Shown one piece after another: positions 28,481-37,429 of a stretch of 64,000 bases of DNA. This stretch comes from Paulinella micropora (lineage: Eukaryota; Cercozoa; Imbricatea; Euglyphida; Paulinellidae): NCBI GenBank assembly GCA_019918135.1, contig WBZZ01006266.1:124001-188000 (forward strand). The letters are read 5' to 3'. Positions within the stretch are counted from its first letter, which is position 1. Each line of letters starts with the position of its first letter. The notes beneath the pieces are model-generated. The model ran no database searches. It saw only the letters and a list, made by a program, of their open reading frames with translations, and was not told the origin of the DNA. Made by a program: the position numbers and the translations under genes.

Positions 28481-29548
28481 TTACAGAAGGAATAGCCGGC
28501 CAAATTCTCCCTTGGACCAATCTTTCAGGGCTTCCTCGTAATCTTTCGCACAAACCCCCCGCCAATACGCCAACGATTTCCCCCATTTCTGGCAGACGCG
28601 TCTGATATCCTCCTCCGCAGGCAAGCCGGGTTGTTCCATGCCTGACAACAGATGTTGGGGCTTATCCAAAGAAAGGGCCCTCTCCTTCTTTCCCGGCGGA
28701 GGAGTTTGCGTCTCTGTCCTCTGTACCCACACTGCCAGATTCCGGACGGATTTCGTAAGCTCTAACCGGTTGAACATGAAATTCCCGTGCGTAATTATCC
28801 ACGCATTACAATGCGTGGTGTTCGAGCCTGCAACATCGTCTGCGTGCCAAATATCCAGGATCTTTTTGATGGCCTCTTTCCTGCAGGGGCGAATGACGAT
28901 GCCCGGCGAACGCTGCTGTCTGCTCTCGGCCATGTCAGAGTCCTGCAGCTTGTCAAAGGAGAACCGTTCCCGGACCTGCTTCAGCAAAGACAAGTAACTG
29001 TTAGCTTCATTAGGGTACGTGCTGGCTAGCTGCGCCAGTGTAATCTCTACGGTCCGTAACACCGTTTCTTGCGTGGCGGTCTTGCTAAAGTACACAGGCT
29101 CCGCCGTGGGCTGAGACGTCTCCAGCCTGAGCGTGCCTACCGCTGGATGCCGCCGACGATACTCGCCGTCCCTCCAGCATGCTTCCTCCGCAACCTCACG
29201 CAGCACATGGATCTTAAGGCCTTGCTTGCTCGCGTACTCTCCCGCGACCAGCAGAGCTGTAAGCATAGCGCGCGGCATCACCGAAGACACCAGCACTCGT
29301 GGTTTGGGGTTTAGTTGCTGCAGCAGAGTCTGTGCATCGCGCAGCTCTTGCCTTTGCAGCACGTTGACCCAAGGCACCGCGGAACTCATGAATGCGTCGC
29401 CCAGCACGGGGTGGTGTCTCAGACTGTGTATGTTTGTCGTGACCAAGAGGTGCCGAATGTAGTACAGATGACACTTTTTCACTTTGCGCACCCGGTCGGC
29501 CAGCCCTTTTTGTGCTACTTGCATGCGCCTCTTTCTGTTCCCCTCCAT
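28481..29548 (-). CDS. Histidine phosphatase (phosphoglycerate mutase-like) superfamily protein
   Basis: The ATG at 29548 (MEGNRKRRMQVAQKG) gives 355 residues; the open frame upstream is polypurine leader. The superfamily layout is present: LYYIRHLLVTTN (residue about 27-38, the RH catalytic motif), a segment with DAFMSS, LVSSVMPRAMLTALLV (about 85-100, SSxxxRAxxTA), IHVLREVAEEA (L-x-E), and AWIITHGNFM (second catalytic-type His, about 255). The family removes phosphate from metabolites or proteins (SixA, Sts, PGAM). An insertion with TAEPVYFSKT and charged helices separates the halves. It may counter a kinase or alter host metabolites. It converges with the membrane-protein gene, with ATTTAATAATAAA between. 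Confidence 0.65.
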   Translation of the reverse strand: MEGNRKRRMQVAQKGLADRVRKVKKCHLYYIRHLLVTTNIHSLRHHPVLGDAFMSSAVPWVNVLQRQELRDAQTLLQQLNPKPRVLVSSVMPRAMLTALLVAGEYASKQGLKIHVLREVAEEACWRDGEYRRRHPAVGTLRLETSQPTAEPVYFSKTATQETVLRTVEITLAQLASTYPNEANSYLSLLKQVRERFSFDKLQDSDMAESRQQRSPGIVIRPCRKEAIKKILDIWHADDVAGSNTTHCNAWIITHGNFMFNRLELTKSVRNLAVWVQRTETQTPPPGKKERALSLDKPQHLLSGMEQPGLPAEEDIRRVCQKWGKSLAYWRGVCAKDYEEALKDWSKGEFGRLFLL

Positions 29549-29755
29549 TATATCTCTTTGAATCAAGGCAGAGAGGGGAGGGGAAGACTTTTGCGCTCTT
29601 TTCTGGGGGGGGGGGAAAGTGAGGTGAAAGGGAGGGGGAAAGGAGAGAGATGGAAAAAAAGGGGAGGGGGGACGCAAAAAACGGACACACACCCCCCCTT
29701 TCGTGCCCTCCTTTTTCTTTCTGTCACTATTCGCGGCACGTAAACAGATATAAGA

Positions 29756-30166
29756 ATGTGGCCCGACCCCCCGCTGAAGTTGGACCTGCGTGGAATAGAG
29801 CTGCTTTGTTTTGCGTTCTTGTGGCCCCTGGCAATAGGACTAGGATGTCTGTGCCTAAGTCTGTCGCGTGGCCGACGGCTACAGCCTCCTCAGGCAATGC
29901 CCAACAGAGCGGCCGTCGTCGTGCAACAACAACAGCCGAAAGACGAGGGGGATGTACGTCAGCAGGAGCTAGCACGCGCAAAAGTTGACAGTGCACGGGC
30001 TCACAGCGCAAAAATCAAAAAGATGTACCAGCGACAGTTGCGCCGAAACTACCTACTGCTGACGCAGACGCTAGCAAGGTTGCAGGAGGCAATACCCGCG
30101 CTGGAACACGCGCAGGAAAATGCAAGGCTCCTAGAGCGCGATGAGGACTTGGCTCCGTTGTTGTAA
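29756..30166 (+). CDS. Small single-pass membrane protein with coiled-coil tail
   Basis: 136 residues from ATG 29756, just after acagatataag. One N-terminal hydrophobic segment (LLCFAFLWPLAIGLGCLCLS, residue about 16-36) is followed by a Gln/Arg-rich charged helix likely to form a coiled coil (RRNYLLLTQTLARLQEAIPA, EHAQENARLLERDEDL). It probably has its tail in the cytoplasm or virion interior. Family unknown. It is adjacent to two other membrane-protein genes. Confidence 0.65.
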   Translation: MWPDPPLKLDLRGIELLCFAFLWPLAIGLGCLCLSLSRGRRLQPPQAMPNRAAVVVQQQQPKDEGDVRQQELARAKVDSARAHSAKIKKMYQRQLRRNYLLLTQTLARLQEAIPALEHAQENARLLERDEDLAPLL

Positions 30167-30246
30167 GTGCGTCTGCTTGCAACTGACGACAAGAACCATA
30201 AAGTACCAACAATTTTTAATCCTTAAAAAAACTTAGTTGTACATTG

Positions 30247-30930
30247 TTAGTATGGCTTTAATCCTGGACAGCTTTCTTCGCAGAATATGTCCTGACGTAA
30301 GGCTAGGTTGGACTTGCAGCCTCTTTCGCGGAGCCAGTTGCAGACGAACACTAGGAAATGCATAACCACTAGCGCAGCCGCGTTCTCTGTTTTCCGCAGC
30401 TCTGGGGGCAGTGGGTACACGTGCAAACGCTTGCCCAGCGTAAAGAGTTCAGGAACGCACAGGTCAGGGCCAAGGCAGGACATGCGCTCTAGCGTAACGG
30501 CATAGGCGCCCTTTCCTTGTCTGGCATAGTTCCACTGTTGGCCGAACCGCTGCAACAGCTGTGCTACATCTACATCAGCAGCTAGGTGTCGTTGCCGTAG
30601 CTCCGACAGCAACTCCCCCAGCTGGCTTACCTGTCCAAGCTCCCCAGCAGTATCGCAGGGGCCGCGCAAGCCCCCGCACTTTCTGCCGCTGTGACGCCTA
30701 ACGTCCCGGCTTGCACCCGTGGCAAGTTCATGCCTTTTAAATATTAATAGCCCCCGCTTTTTTGGTCGGCCTCTTTTTACTCCAAGCTCCCGCCCCCCCC
30801 CCCCCTTTTTTTCCCCCAACCCCCCCCCCTGAAGAAGATAGGGAGCTTTGCGAACCAGCGCGGGATTTCCTTGTCTATCACAGAAAGACGACGCTACTAT
30901 GAGGAGGAGAGACGACAAGAGCGAAGCCAA
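30247..30930 (-). CDS. Unknown Cys-containing protein, start unresolved
   Basis: The protein-like part is the last 150 residues: GELGQVSQLGELLSELRQRH, LLQRFGQQWNYARQGKGAY, then CVPELFTLGKRLHVYPLPP, then ALVVMHFLVFVCNWLRERGC. The upstream open sequence translates the leader and G runs. A TATA-like tattaatatttaaaa at 30736-30750 lies inside the open frame, so the true start must be downstream of it; no in-frame ATG is visible until MSCLGPDL. It is divergent from the large membrane protein. No family recognised. Confidence 0.4.
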   Translation of the reverse strand: MASLLSSLLLIVASSFCDRQGNPALVRKAPYLLQGGGLGEKKGGGGRELGVKRGRPKKRGLLIFKRHELATGASRDVRRHSGRKCGGLRGPCDTAGELGQVSQLGELLSELRQRHLAADVDVAQLLQRFGQQWNYARQGKGAYAVTLERMSCLGPDLCVPELFTLGKRLHVYPLPPELRKTENAAALVVMHFLVFVCNWLRERGCKSNLALRQDIFCEESCPGLKPY

Positions 30931-33547
30931 CGCGGGGCCAATGCCGCTGCAGCCGCCGCCCGCGCTCCCGCGGAGGCTTTACTGGAAAGCGCGCGCAGCA
31001 ATTTCGGCAGTGGCGATTGGTTTGTTGTGGTGCAGCTCGTTTAGTGCTGCTGGCAAGTTGGCACAGTACGGAGTGCCGCAGGGCGAAACGCAGGCTGAGA
31101 TCTTTGAGCAGTGGCGGCTGTTGCAGGGCGCGATAGAGGCCGAGGAGGCGCAGAGCGTACAGTGTGTGCGACGGCAGTTTGCGCGCTGTGAGGCTAAGCT
31201 CTCAGCGGCTGTGCAGACGGCGCTGGGGCGCGCCGAAAGGGCGGGCGCAGAAAATCAGGGCAAGCTGGAAAGGCTAGAGGCGCGGGTACAACTCTGTACC
31301 ACTGCTTGGGGGCGCTCGGTCACGGCGCTCGGTATGCTGTTGGAGATGGCCGCCGAGGGAGGCTGTTGTAGTGAGGCCGGCTGGCTGCTGGCGCCTTTGC
31401 GCGAGCTTCCGCCAGCCGGCGGAGGCGACAACGGCGCCCTGCTGCTGCCGGGCTACGGCTGCAACCGCTCAGAGCTAGTGGCGCTGGCGCGCTTGGCCCG
31501 ACCCGAACAGGCGGGGGTGGGGCTGGTAGCCAAGTCGCAGGTGTACGCACAAAACACGGGCTTCGCTGACACCGTGCAGCGGGCCTGGACCATGCAAGGG
31601 CAAGCGGTGTCGGACCGCGTGGCTTACGACCGCAGCTACGCCCTAAACCACACCGCAGCCAGTCGCGAGGCCGTGCGGCAGGAACTAGAGCAGCTGTTGC
31701 AGCTGCTAGAGTCCTTGCCCGGGGGCTCTGGCACTCCAGACCCGTTCCTCGCGCTGCGCGCGTGCTGGCGCGACGGAGGAGTCTGCGAGCTCTCGTCGGC
31801 GCCCGCGGAGCTGTATGCCGGAGCCGCTAACGCCCTGGAGGCCACGCTGCAAGCACGCCTGGCCACGCTGCGTACGACAGTGGAGCTGTTCCAGCTGCGC
31901 CTCCGCGACTTTGCATCTAGCGCGTTGGCCCTCGAGCAGCAGGCGCGCGGTTTGTACGAACAGGCCCTGGCCGTCAAGGGTATCCAGGCCGTGTACAGCG
32001 CGATGGTCCTGAACGGCGTAGGTTCCTACTTCAGCGGCTTCGATCTGCTCGCGGGCTCCGCGCCCTGGCTCGAGGGGCAGCGCCCCAGCTTGGAGTTGGA
32101 GTCGGTCTGGCTCCAGCCCGCCGAGTTCTCTGTCTGGCTGCGGGCCAGTACCGTGCCCTTCGGCAGCGTCTACCCCCCGGCGGTGCTGGACGGCTGGCTG
32201 CAGCCGCCGCTGGACGAGCTTGCGGCGGGTGTACGCGACGCCCGCGACGTGTTGCAGTCCGCGTGGTCCAGGCTAGAACCTGGGTTTGTTTTCCCCGCCG
32301 CAGACTACCACCCGCCCGACACGGTGGGCGCCCTGGCACAAAGCGGTACTTTGCTGCGCGACGCAACCTCCGCCTGGCTGTCGGACTCGCGCTTGGCTCT
32401 GACTGCCCTGGACCCCTGGGGAGCAGGGTTACGGTCAGGGCCGCTGCACGGCCCTGCGTCGCTGAACGCCACGCTCCGGCGCGCCTTGCCTGCGGGGGGG
32501 GTGACAGGCGTCGGGTCCTGGCAGGCCGCCCCTCCGCAAGCCCAGGGCGTCGACCTCAGCTTAGTGCAAGCTCTGGCCGTGCGGGCCGCAGCGGCGCTGA
32601 CCGCGGCCGACGTGGCCTGGCGCGTCTTCACCACTCTCTCTTACCTGGCTAAGTACACCGCACCTTCGGCGCACGGCGGGCTGTTGCAACCCCTCGACGT
32701 GACCACGGCGCGCACTGGGCTGGAGAACGCACGGCGGCGAGCCAGGCCCTGGCTTGTTGCGCTGGAGAAGTGTTTGGCCGCGGGGCCTCTGGCCTGGGCC
32801 CGCCGCGCGCTTAACTCCCCCTCGATCCGCTCCGCGTCCGTGGGCTTCTTGTTTTTCGCGCTCGTGGCGGGGGCCTGGTTCACCTTCTACCGACCCTTGT
32901 ACGCCAGCTACGTCGGCTGGTGCCTGCCGAGCCGCGGCGGCAACTCGCTGTGGGGCGGCACGCTGCTCGGCAACTTCACCTATTTTCTGGCCTACAGCTT
33001 CAGCACTAGGTCCACCAACAGCGCCATGCAGCGCCAGGCGGCCGTCTACGACAGCAACAGGACGCACGCCTGCAACCTCCACGCTGCCGACAGCGAACAG
33101 AGCTTCCAGCGCAGCGTACAGACCGCCGATGGCCTGCGCTGGAAGCTCCGGGAAATCGGCGCCGGGCTGCGGCTCTTCGACGCCTGCGTGCCACCAAGTT
33201 CCGGGGCCGCGGAGCAGTTGCTGCTCGCCAACCTCACACACGCGCAAGACCAGGCAACCGAGCCGGGCGTTCGACAAGCTTGCATTTCGGCGGCCCAGCT
33301 CGAGCCGGGCGCCGACGAGCTGTCGCGCGCTGCCCTCTTCGACTGCACTCGTGACCTTCCCAACTGCTCGTTGACCTGCCGCGGGCCGGACCCCTTCTTG
33401 CTCGCCGCCAGATCGCGCGAGGCCAGCTGCGCGACGGAGCGTTTGCTGCACGCCAGCACCCGCAGATTCGCCTTCCAGCTTCTCGTGTATGCTTGTTTTA
33501 ACATTGCTCGGCTCCTCATTGTCGCCGCGCTCACGAGGCTTTGGTAG
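30899..33547 (+). CDS. Large membrane-anchored ectodomain protein
   Basis: The ATG at 30899 (MRRRDDKSEANAGPMPL) gives 882 residues. A signal-anchor helix (AAISAVAIGLLWCSSFSAA, about residue 27-45) is followed by a long ectodomain of about 620 residues rich in Ala/Leu helices and Cys, with N-glycosylation sequons (NHT, NRS, NAT). A membrane helix (VGFLFFALVAGAWFTFYRP, about 655) leads to a Cys-rich loop with NFT and NRT, and a terminal helix (QLLVYACFNIARLLIVAAL). The topology resembles envelope or virion membrane proteins that face the ER lumen. No homologous family is recognised. High GC and strong third-position G/C bias match neighbouring genes. A short hydrophobic-coding stretch follows to about 33748, and its membership is unclear. 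Confidence 0.6.
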   Translation: MRRRDDKSEANAGPMPLQPPPALPRRLYWKARAAISAVAIGLLWCSSFSAAGKLAQYGVPQGETQAEIFEQWRLLQGAIEAEEAQSVQCVRRQFARCEAKLSAAVQTALGRAERAGAENQGKLERLEARVQLCTTAWGRSVTALGMLLEMAAEGGCCSEAGWLLAPLRELPPAGGGDNGALLLPGYGCNRSELVALARLARPEQAGVGLVAKSQVYAQNTGFADTVQRAWTMQGQAVSDRVAYDRSYALNHTAASREAVRQELEQLLQLLESLPGGSGTPDPFLALRACWRDGGVCELSSAPAELYAGAANALEATLQARLATLRTTVELFQLRLRDFASSALALEQQARGLYEQALAVKGIQAVYSAMVLNGVGSYFSGFDLLAGSAPWLEGQRPSLELESVWLQPAEFSVWLRASTVPFGSVYPPAVLDGWLQPPLDELAAGVRDARDVLQSAWSRLEPGFVFPAADYHPPDTVGALAQSGTLLRDATSAWLSDSRLALTALDPWGAGLRSGPLHGPASLNATLRRALPAGGVTGVGSWQAAPPQAQGVDLSLVQALAVRAAAALTAADVAWRVFTTLSYLAKYTAPSAHGGLLQPLDVTTARTGLENARRRARPWLVALEKCLAAGPLAWARRALNSPSIRSASVGFLFFALVAGAWFTFYRPLYASYVGWCLPSRGGNSLWGGTLLGNFTYFLAYSFSTRSTNSAMQRQAAVYDSNRTHACNLHAADSEQSFQRSVQTADGLRWKLREIGAGLRLFDACVPPSSGAAEQLLLANLTHAQDQATEPGVRQACISAAQLEPGADELSRAALFDCTRDLPNCSLTCRGPDPFLLAARSREASCATERLLHASTRRFAFQLLVYACFNIARLLIVAALTRLW

Positions 33548-33937
33548 TACCACCTCGACGATGACCTGCGCTTTATCGGCACCTTACAACACGACGGCGC
33601 GCCGGCTCTGGGCGCCACGGAACTAGCAGTCAAAACCCGTGAAGCGCTGGCCGCCGCACGCTCCAAGCTTAATTGCCAGGCCGCACTGATGCTGGGCTTC
33701 GCCGTGGTATTAACCCTTGCTCCCGTGCTCGGGCTCATCTTAGCGTAACCTAAGCAAAAGAATAAAAGGGGAGCAGAGGGGGGGAAGGAAAGAAAGAGAG
33801 GGAAGGAAACAAGGGGGGGGGGGGGGGAAAGGTGCGGGAGTTATGTGCTTCCTTGTCTTTCCTCCCCGCTCTTCGCTCTTTCTTTTTTTTGTACTTGGTT
33901 ACCAAAAAGAAGGGAGCAAGGCAGTTTTTGGGGAGCC
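33548..33937. other. Spacer with 3'-end signal and purine tract
   Basis: Holds a short hydrophobic-coding stretch (to about 33748), AATAAA at 33761-33766, then a G/A-rich tract (33768-33835) with a G run, and a T-rich leader ending at the ATG of the next gene (33938). No further gene is supported. Confidence 0.5.
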
Positions 33938-34771
33938 ATGGATCGAGTGCAATACTTTTGGCTGTCGATCATTTTGTACATTAAACTGGACATAAGCCTG
34001 TTGTTATCTTGCTTCGAGTTGCTGACGCTCGCTTCGGTTGCACTTTTCTCTGGCTCCAAGAGGGCCCTCAGTTTAGCAAAGACCGGCTCGGTGTTTGTGC
34101 TATTGACGAGCGTTTTCGCTATTAGACTTCTCCAGCAACATTGCGTGAGCATCTTCTCTCCCGTCTGCTTTGTGATGTACGCGTTCGCCAAACTCTTTGG
34201 CCACCATTTCTGGGTGAGTTCATTAGCTGTGCCCAATGCGCAGCCCGGCAGACCTGCCTTTCAGGTGCGCTACGACCTCCCTACGCGCGTCGTGCTCTGG
34301 ATATTTATGGTTACCTGGAGTATTGGCTCTTTTTTATTCTTGGTGCAAGACACGTACAAGTCTTGCCTGTACTTTGTTCCCGATTACTCCGCTAGCTACG
34401 TGCTCTTGCTAGCCGCGGTGAGCTATATGTGTGTGTTTGGATACCTGTCTTACGAGACTTTGCGATTCTTTCAAGGGAAACGCTATGTTTCTTGCGGCCA
34501 ACGCTTGTTCTACTCGCTGCACCTGGGCGGCTTCACGACCATGCTCGTGCTAGGCGTGCTGATTTTATCCACCCGACCGGAACTCTCCTCCATTCTCTTA
34601 GCCATGACACTAGACCTCCTGGTCGAGAGTGTTAGTGCTATCGTCATGCTGGGCAGAAAGCTGTTTTGGCTGCACGACGAGGAAGCTGAATTTCAAGCCT
34701 GGGTCGCTGGCCTAGCACAGGCCGAAACAGCCAGCCCCCAACCTCCAGCACAGGCCGTTCAGTGCAACTAA
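33938..34771 (+). CDS. Multi-pass (about eight-helix) membrane protein
   Basis: The ATG at 33938 (MDRVQYFWLSIILYIKLD) gives 277 residues. Hydrophobic helices: FWLSIILYIKLDISLLLSC, a second near LTLASVALFSG, SVFVLLTSVFAIRLL, IFSPVCFVMYAFAKLF, VVLWIFMVTWSIGSFLFLV, YVLLLAAVSYMCVFGYLSY, TTMLVLGVLILST and SSILLAMTLDLLVES. The tail is acidic then Pro/Ala-rich. I looked for a microbial-rhodopsin retinal lysine and helix-C signature and do not see a convincing one. It could be a receptor- or transporter-like protein; family unknown. AATAAA at 34847-34852 ends it. Confidence 0.65.
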   Translation: MDRVQYFWLSIILYIKLDISLLLSCFELLTLASVALFSGSKRALSLAKTGSVFVLLTSVFAIRLLQQHCVSIFSPVCFVMYAFAKLFGHHFWVSSLAVPNAQPGRPAFQVRYDLPTRVVLWIFMVTWSIGSFLFLVQDTYKSCLYFVPDYSASYVLLLAAVSYMCVFGYLSYETLRFFQGKRYVSCGQRLFYSLHLGGFTTMLVLGVLILSTRPELSSILLAMTLDLLVESVSAIVMLGRKLFWLHDEEAEFQAWVAGLAQAETASPQPPAQAVQCN

Positions 34772-34846
34772 ACAAACAGCAACAGCTCCCCCTTCCCTTG
34801 CTCTTCTGTCTCCTGCTCTCCAAGTGCAAGGCTGTTTCGATTTTTT

Positions 34847-34852
34847 AATAAA
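34847..34852 (+). terminator. AATAAA polyadenylation signal
   Basis: gattttttaataaaaaaa, 76 bp after the stop at 34771. The stretch 34860-35125 after it has an A/T-rich start, a G-run/C-run pair (35026-35048) and the leader of the zinc-finger gene. Confidence 0.5.
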
Positions 34853-35125
34853 AAAATTTAATACCTTCTTTGAGCAAATTGCCAGTGCCTTTTTCTGTTT
34901 CGTAGTAATACTTGGTAAGCAAGAGCAGCCATCTGTAAGGATCTGGCCTTGTGCGCGCGTGACCGCATCGGTGGAAATAGCAGACAAGAATATCTAAAAG
35001 TTCACCCTGTTGAGCCACGGCAGGGGGGGGGGGCAACCCCCCCACCCCCCGAAGCACCCTCCGGCTGGGACTCATGGTCCAGAGAAAGAGGGAGTGCATA
35101 CACACAAGAAAACCGTCGAGTACGT

Positions 35126-35742
35126 ATGAGCACAGCTGAGAAGCCCAGCGTGACTAGCGGAGAAAAGAAAGGGAAGCAAATACGAGTGACAGCGAGATGG
35201 CGCTGCATTCATTGCCCGCGCGAGACAAAGTCTTACGCGGCTTGGCGAAGGCATATGGGGACCCACCGCCAACACTTGGCGCCATTGCCCCAGGACCTGC
35301 AGTCTCACCTGAGACTGCACAGCGGTGATAGTCCCTTTGTGTGTACCTTGCCGGGCTGCCACAAGTCCTTCAGTACTAGTTGGACGCTAAAGCTGCACTC
35401 GACGGTCGTGCCCCACGCGGGGCTTACAAGCAGTGGCCCGCCCCCGACTCCGCCTCCTCCGTACCCCACCACCGCCTGCCACGTGTGCGGCAGTTTGCTT
35501 AAGCACCCGGCCAGCTTGCGCCTACACCTTAGGTCCACGACAAAGTCAAGCCGTACCACTGCGAGTTTTGCGGTCGCGAATTTACACAAAAGGTGAATTG
35601 GCAGAATCACAGGAGGTTGCACACCGGCGAAAGACCCTTTGTCTGCCAACGGCAGGGCTGCTCAAAGGCCTTTGCCTCTCCGCAGGCTCTACGCGCACAC
35701 GGGCTGGTGCACGCCTGCGGAGAGCATCCCCCCGTCGTATAA
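35126..35742 (+). pseudogene. C2H2 zinc-finger protein, about five fingers
   Basis: ATG 35126 (MSTAEKPSVTSGEKKGKQIR). Fingers visible in order: CIHCPRETKSYAAWRRHMGT, a TFIIIA-like CTLPGCHKSFSTSWTLKLH, CHVCGSLLKHPASLRLH, then CEFCGREFTQKVNWQNH followed by the linker HTGERPF, and CQRQGCSKAFASPQALRAH. Two fingers have the longer C-x4-C spacing of TFIIIA type. A Pro-rich segment (SSGPPPTPPPPYPTT) separates fingers two and three. The gene is broken about once. Probably a nucleic-acid-binding regulator. A/T-rich sequence with tttaattaaaaac follows at about 35817 and serves both this and the convergent SET-like gene. Confidence 0.65.
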
Positions 35743-35871
35743 CGGAAACCAGCGGGGAGAAGAAATCTGTATTTTTTAAAAAAGCCACGACAGCTGCACA
35801 GAAAGTATGAAATCTCTTTTAATTAAAAACGCGACAAAGTCTTGTACTTGGAAATGACAGACAGCTAGCGA

Positions 35872-37041
35872 CTACTTCGATGCCTGGACGGCCGCCCGGT
35901 CAAGGCCAACAGCCTTGCAAAAGCCTAAATCATTATCCAAAAATTGCTTGCTCCGGATCTTGGCGGTGGCAAAGACAACGGAAATAGCTCGTATAGTTGG
36001 CGAAGGACGCTCAAACGCTCCTGCTGAAGAAGAAGAAGAAGAGGATCCTGCTGAAGAAGAAGAAGAAGAAGAGGATCCTGCTGAAGAAGAAGAAGAAGAA
36101 GAGGATCCTGCTGAAGAAGAAGAAGAAGAGGATCCTGCTGAAGAAGAAGAAGAAGAGGATCCTGCTGAAGCATAGGCCAGGCGCTGCTGGGTCGTAACCC
36201 GAAGGCGCCCTGGCGGTGGCTGCGCACTGTCCAGGTCAATCGCATAGTCCCAGAAAAGTTCGTTCCCGGCGAAGAATGTAGCACGCAGGCCTGTTGCGCA
36301 CGCAAGATAAGGCCTACGCGAAGCAGGGTTGCTATAGGGCGTAGAATGGGAAAGTAACAGCGGGCGCGAATCTCTGCTGTTAACTAGCTGAGCGCTACCA
36401 AAGTAGCGTTTGTCCGGTGGTAAGTGGAATATAATCGATTTGCCTCCGGGTTCGGTCATAAATTTCTCCCAGGAGCCATCAAGGCTCGACAGCACACCAA
36501 GTATGTTAACTTGGGACTGTTTATAGCGTTGCAGATCTTTGTAGCCGTCGATACAGACCAACCGGTCGGCCCACGAGAGGAGGTGCGTTGTGCGCATGCC
36601 GGGAGGCGCCGCGCGAACGAATTCGAGCTGCTGCCTTGACGGCTCTGTTGTCTTGCGCACGGAACGGAGCGGGGGGGCCGACCGAAGGCCTGCGCGTACC
36701 ATGGGCGCGCAGGCGTTGTGGGGATGGGGAATAACCTGACCGCCAAAAAACAGCCCGCGGTGTTCTTTCTGCCCGGGGCCCAGCGGCAGAGAAGTAAAAG
36801 CTCCGAACTCAGTCAGCGCTCTGTTCTTAGCCACTGCAAAGACAGTGTGCCCAAGCGTGCCCTCAGCTGACCCCCGCAGATTAGGGTCGTCGTCCCGAGG
36901 CCAACCCCGTGGCGACTTGAGGCAGCTTGTACAGGCCGGCACCGGCTCCAGCAGCTCAACCCCATCGGGAGCAAATGATAGCAAACCCGCTGGCTCGGCT
37001 ACGCGGCAAACTAAGCAGCGGGACGCACGCGTGGAATGCAT
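35872..37041 (-). CDS. SET-domain-like protein with Ser-rich repeat
   Basis: The ATG at 37041 (MHSTRASRCLVCRVAEPAG) gives 389 residues. An N-terminal CxxC...CxxC (CLVC...CTSC) is followed by a segment like the SET N-terminus (TEFGAFTSLPLGPGQ then GLFFGGQVI) and, after an insertion, by a SET-C-like core (SNPASRRPYLACATGLRA then FFAGNELFWDYAIDLD), matching the A-x-R-x-I-x-x-G-E-E-L-x-x-D-Y pattern. SET enzymes methylate lysines on histones and other proteins; a viral SET protein (chlorovirus vSET) is known. A Ser/Ala repeat (AGSSSSSS, five units) lies near the C-terminus. The call rests on two short segments and is tentative. On the other strand the repeat reads as Glu-rich, which is not coding. 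Confidence 0.45.
   Translation of the reverse strand: MHSTRASRCLVCRVAEPAGLLSFAPDGVELLEPVPACTSCLKSPRGWPRDDDPNLRGSAEGTLGHTVFAVAKNRALTEFGAFTSLPLGPGQKEHRGLFFGGQVIPHPHNACAPMVRAGLRSAPPLRSVRKTTEPSRQQLEFVRAAPPGMRTTHLLSWADRLVCIDGYKDLQRYKQSQVNILGVLSSLDGSWEKFMTEPGGKSIIFHLPPDKRYFGSAQLVNSRDSRPLLLSHSTPYSNPASRRPYLACATGLRATFFAGNELFWDYAIDLDSAQPPPGRLRVTTQQRLAYASAGSSSSSSSAGSSSSSSSAGSSSSSSSSAGSSSSSSSSAGSSSSSSSAGAFERPSPTIRAISVVFATAKIRSKQFLDNDLGFCKAVGLDRAAVQASK
36020..36172. repeat. Coding tandem repeat, 24-30-bp units
   Basis: Five units of gaa runs plus gaggatcctgctgaa encode AGSSSSSS blocks in the SET-like protein. The units differ only in the number of GAA triplets, typical of slippage in a triplet tract, and so preserve the frame. 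Confidence 0.9.
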
Positions 37042-37095
37042 GACTGCGCACGTCAACACACACAGAATGCATGACTGCGCACGTCAACACACACA
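37034..37095. repeat. 31-bp tandem duplication at the SET-like gene start
   Basis: Two exact 31-bp copies (37034-37064, 37065-37095) beginning gaatgcatgactgcgcacgt. The duplication includes the start ATG used for the SET-like gene, so a second upstream ATG exists in the leader. The A/T-rich stretch 37100-37430 beyond it shows no gene; it has aacagatagg-type short repeats. Confidence 0.9.
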
Positions 37096-37429
37096 GACGG
37101 AACAGAACAGAACATAATAGAACAAATAGGCACAACATAATAGAACAGATAGGCACAACAGAACAGACAGATGGATAAACAAAAATAATAAAAGTGACAG
37201 ATGAATAAACAAAAAAAAAATAATAAAAGCCAAGTGGTCGTCTTTTTCTTGCCACTTTTGTCTTTTGTGATTGTTTTATTCTCAAACACAAAGCTACAAA
37301 CACCAAAGCGACTACCGGTATGTTTTGTCTTTTTTTTGTGCTGTTTGCCATTTTGTGATGTTTGGTTGCCCTTTTCTTTGGTTTCCATTTCCTTGATTTC
37401 TTCTGCTCACAATTAAACTGCTAAGCTTT

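Noticed and set aside
33938-34771. Microbial rhodopsin or heliorhodopsin
   Set aside because: Helix count is close but no convincing retinal lysine in the last helix and no helix-C signature; RYDLPTRVVLW is only superficially similar.
35915-36197. Glu-rich and Lys-rich plus-strand frames
   Set aside because: Opposite-strand reading of the Ser-coding GAA repeat of the SET-like gene.
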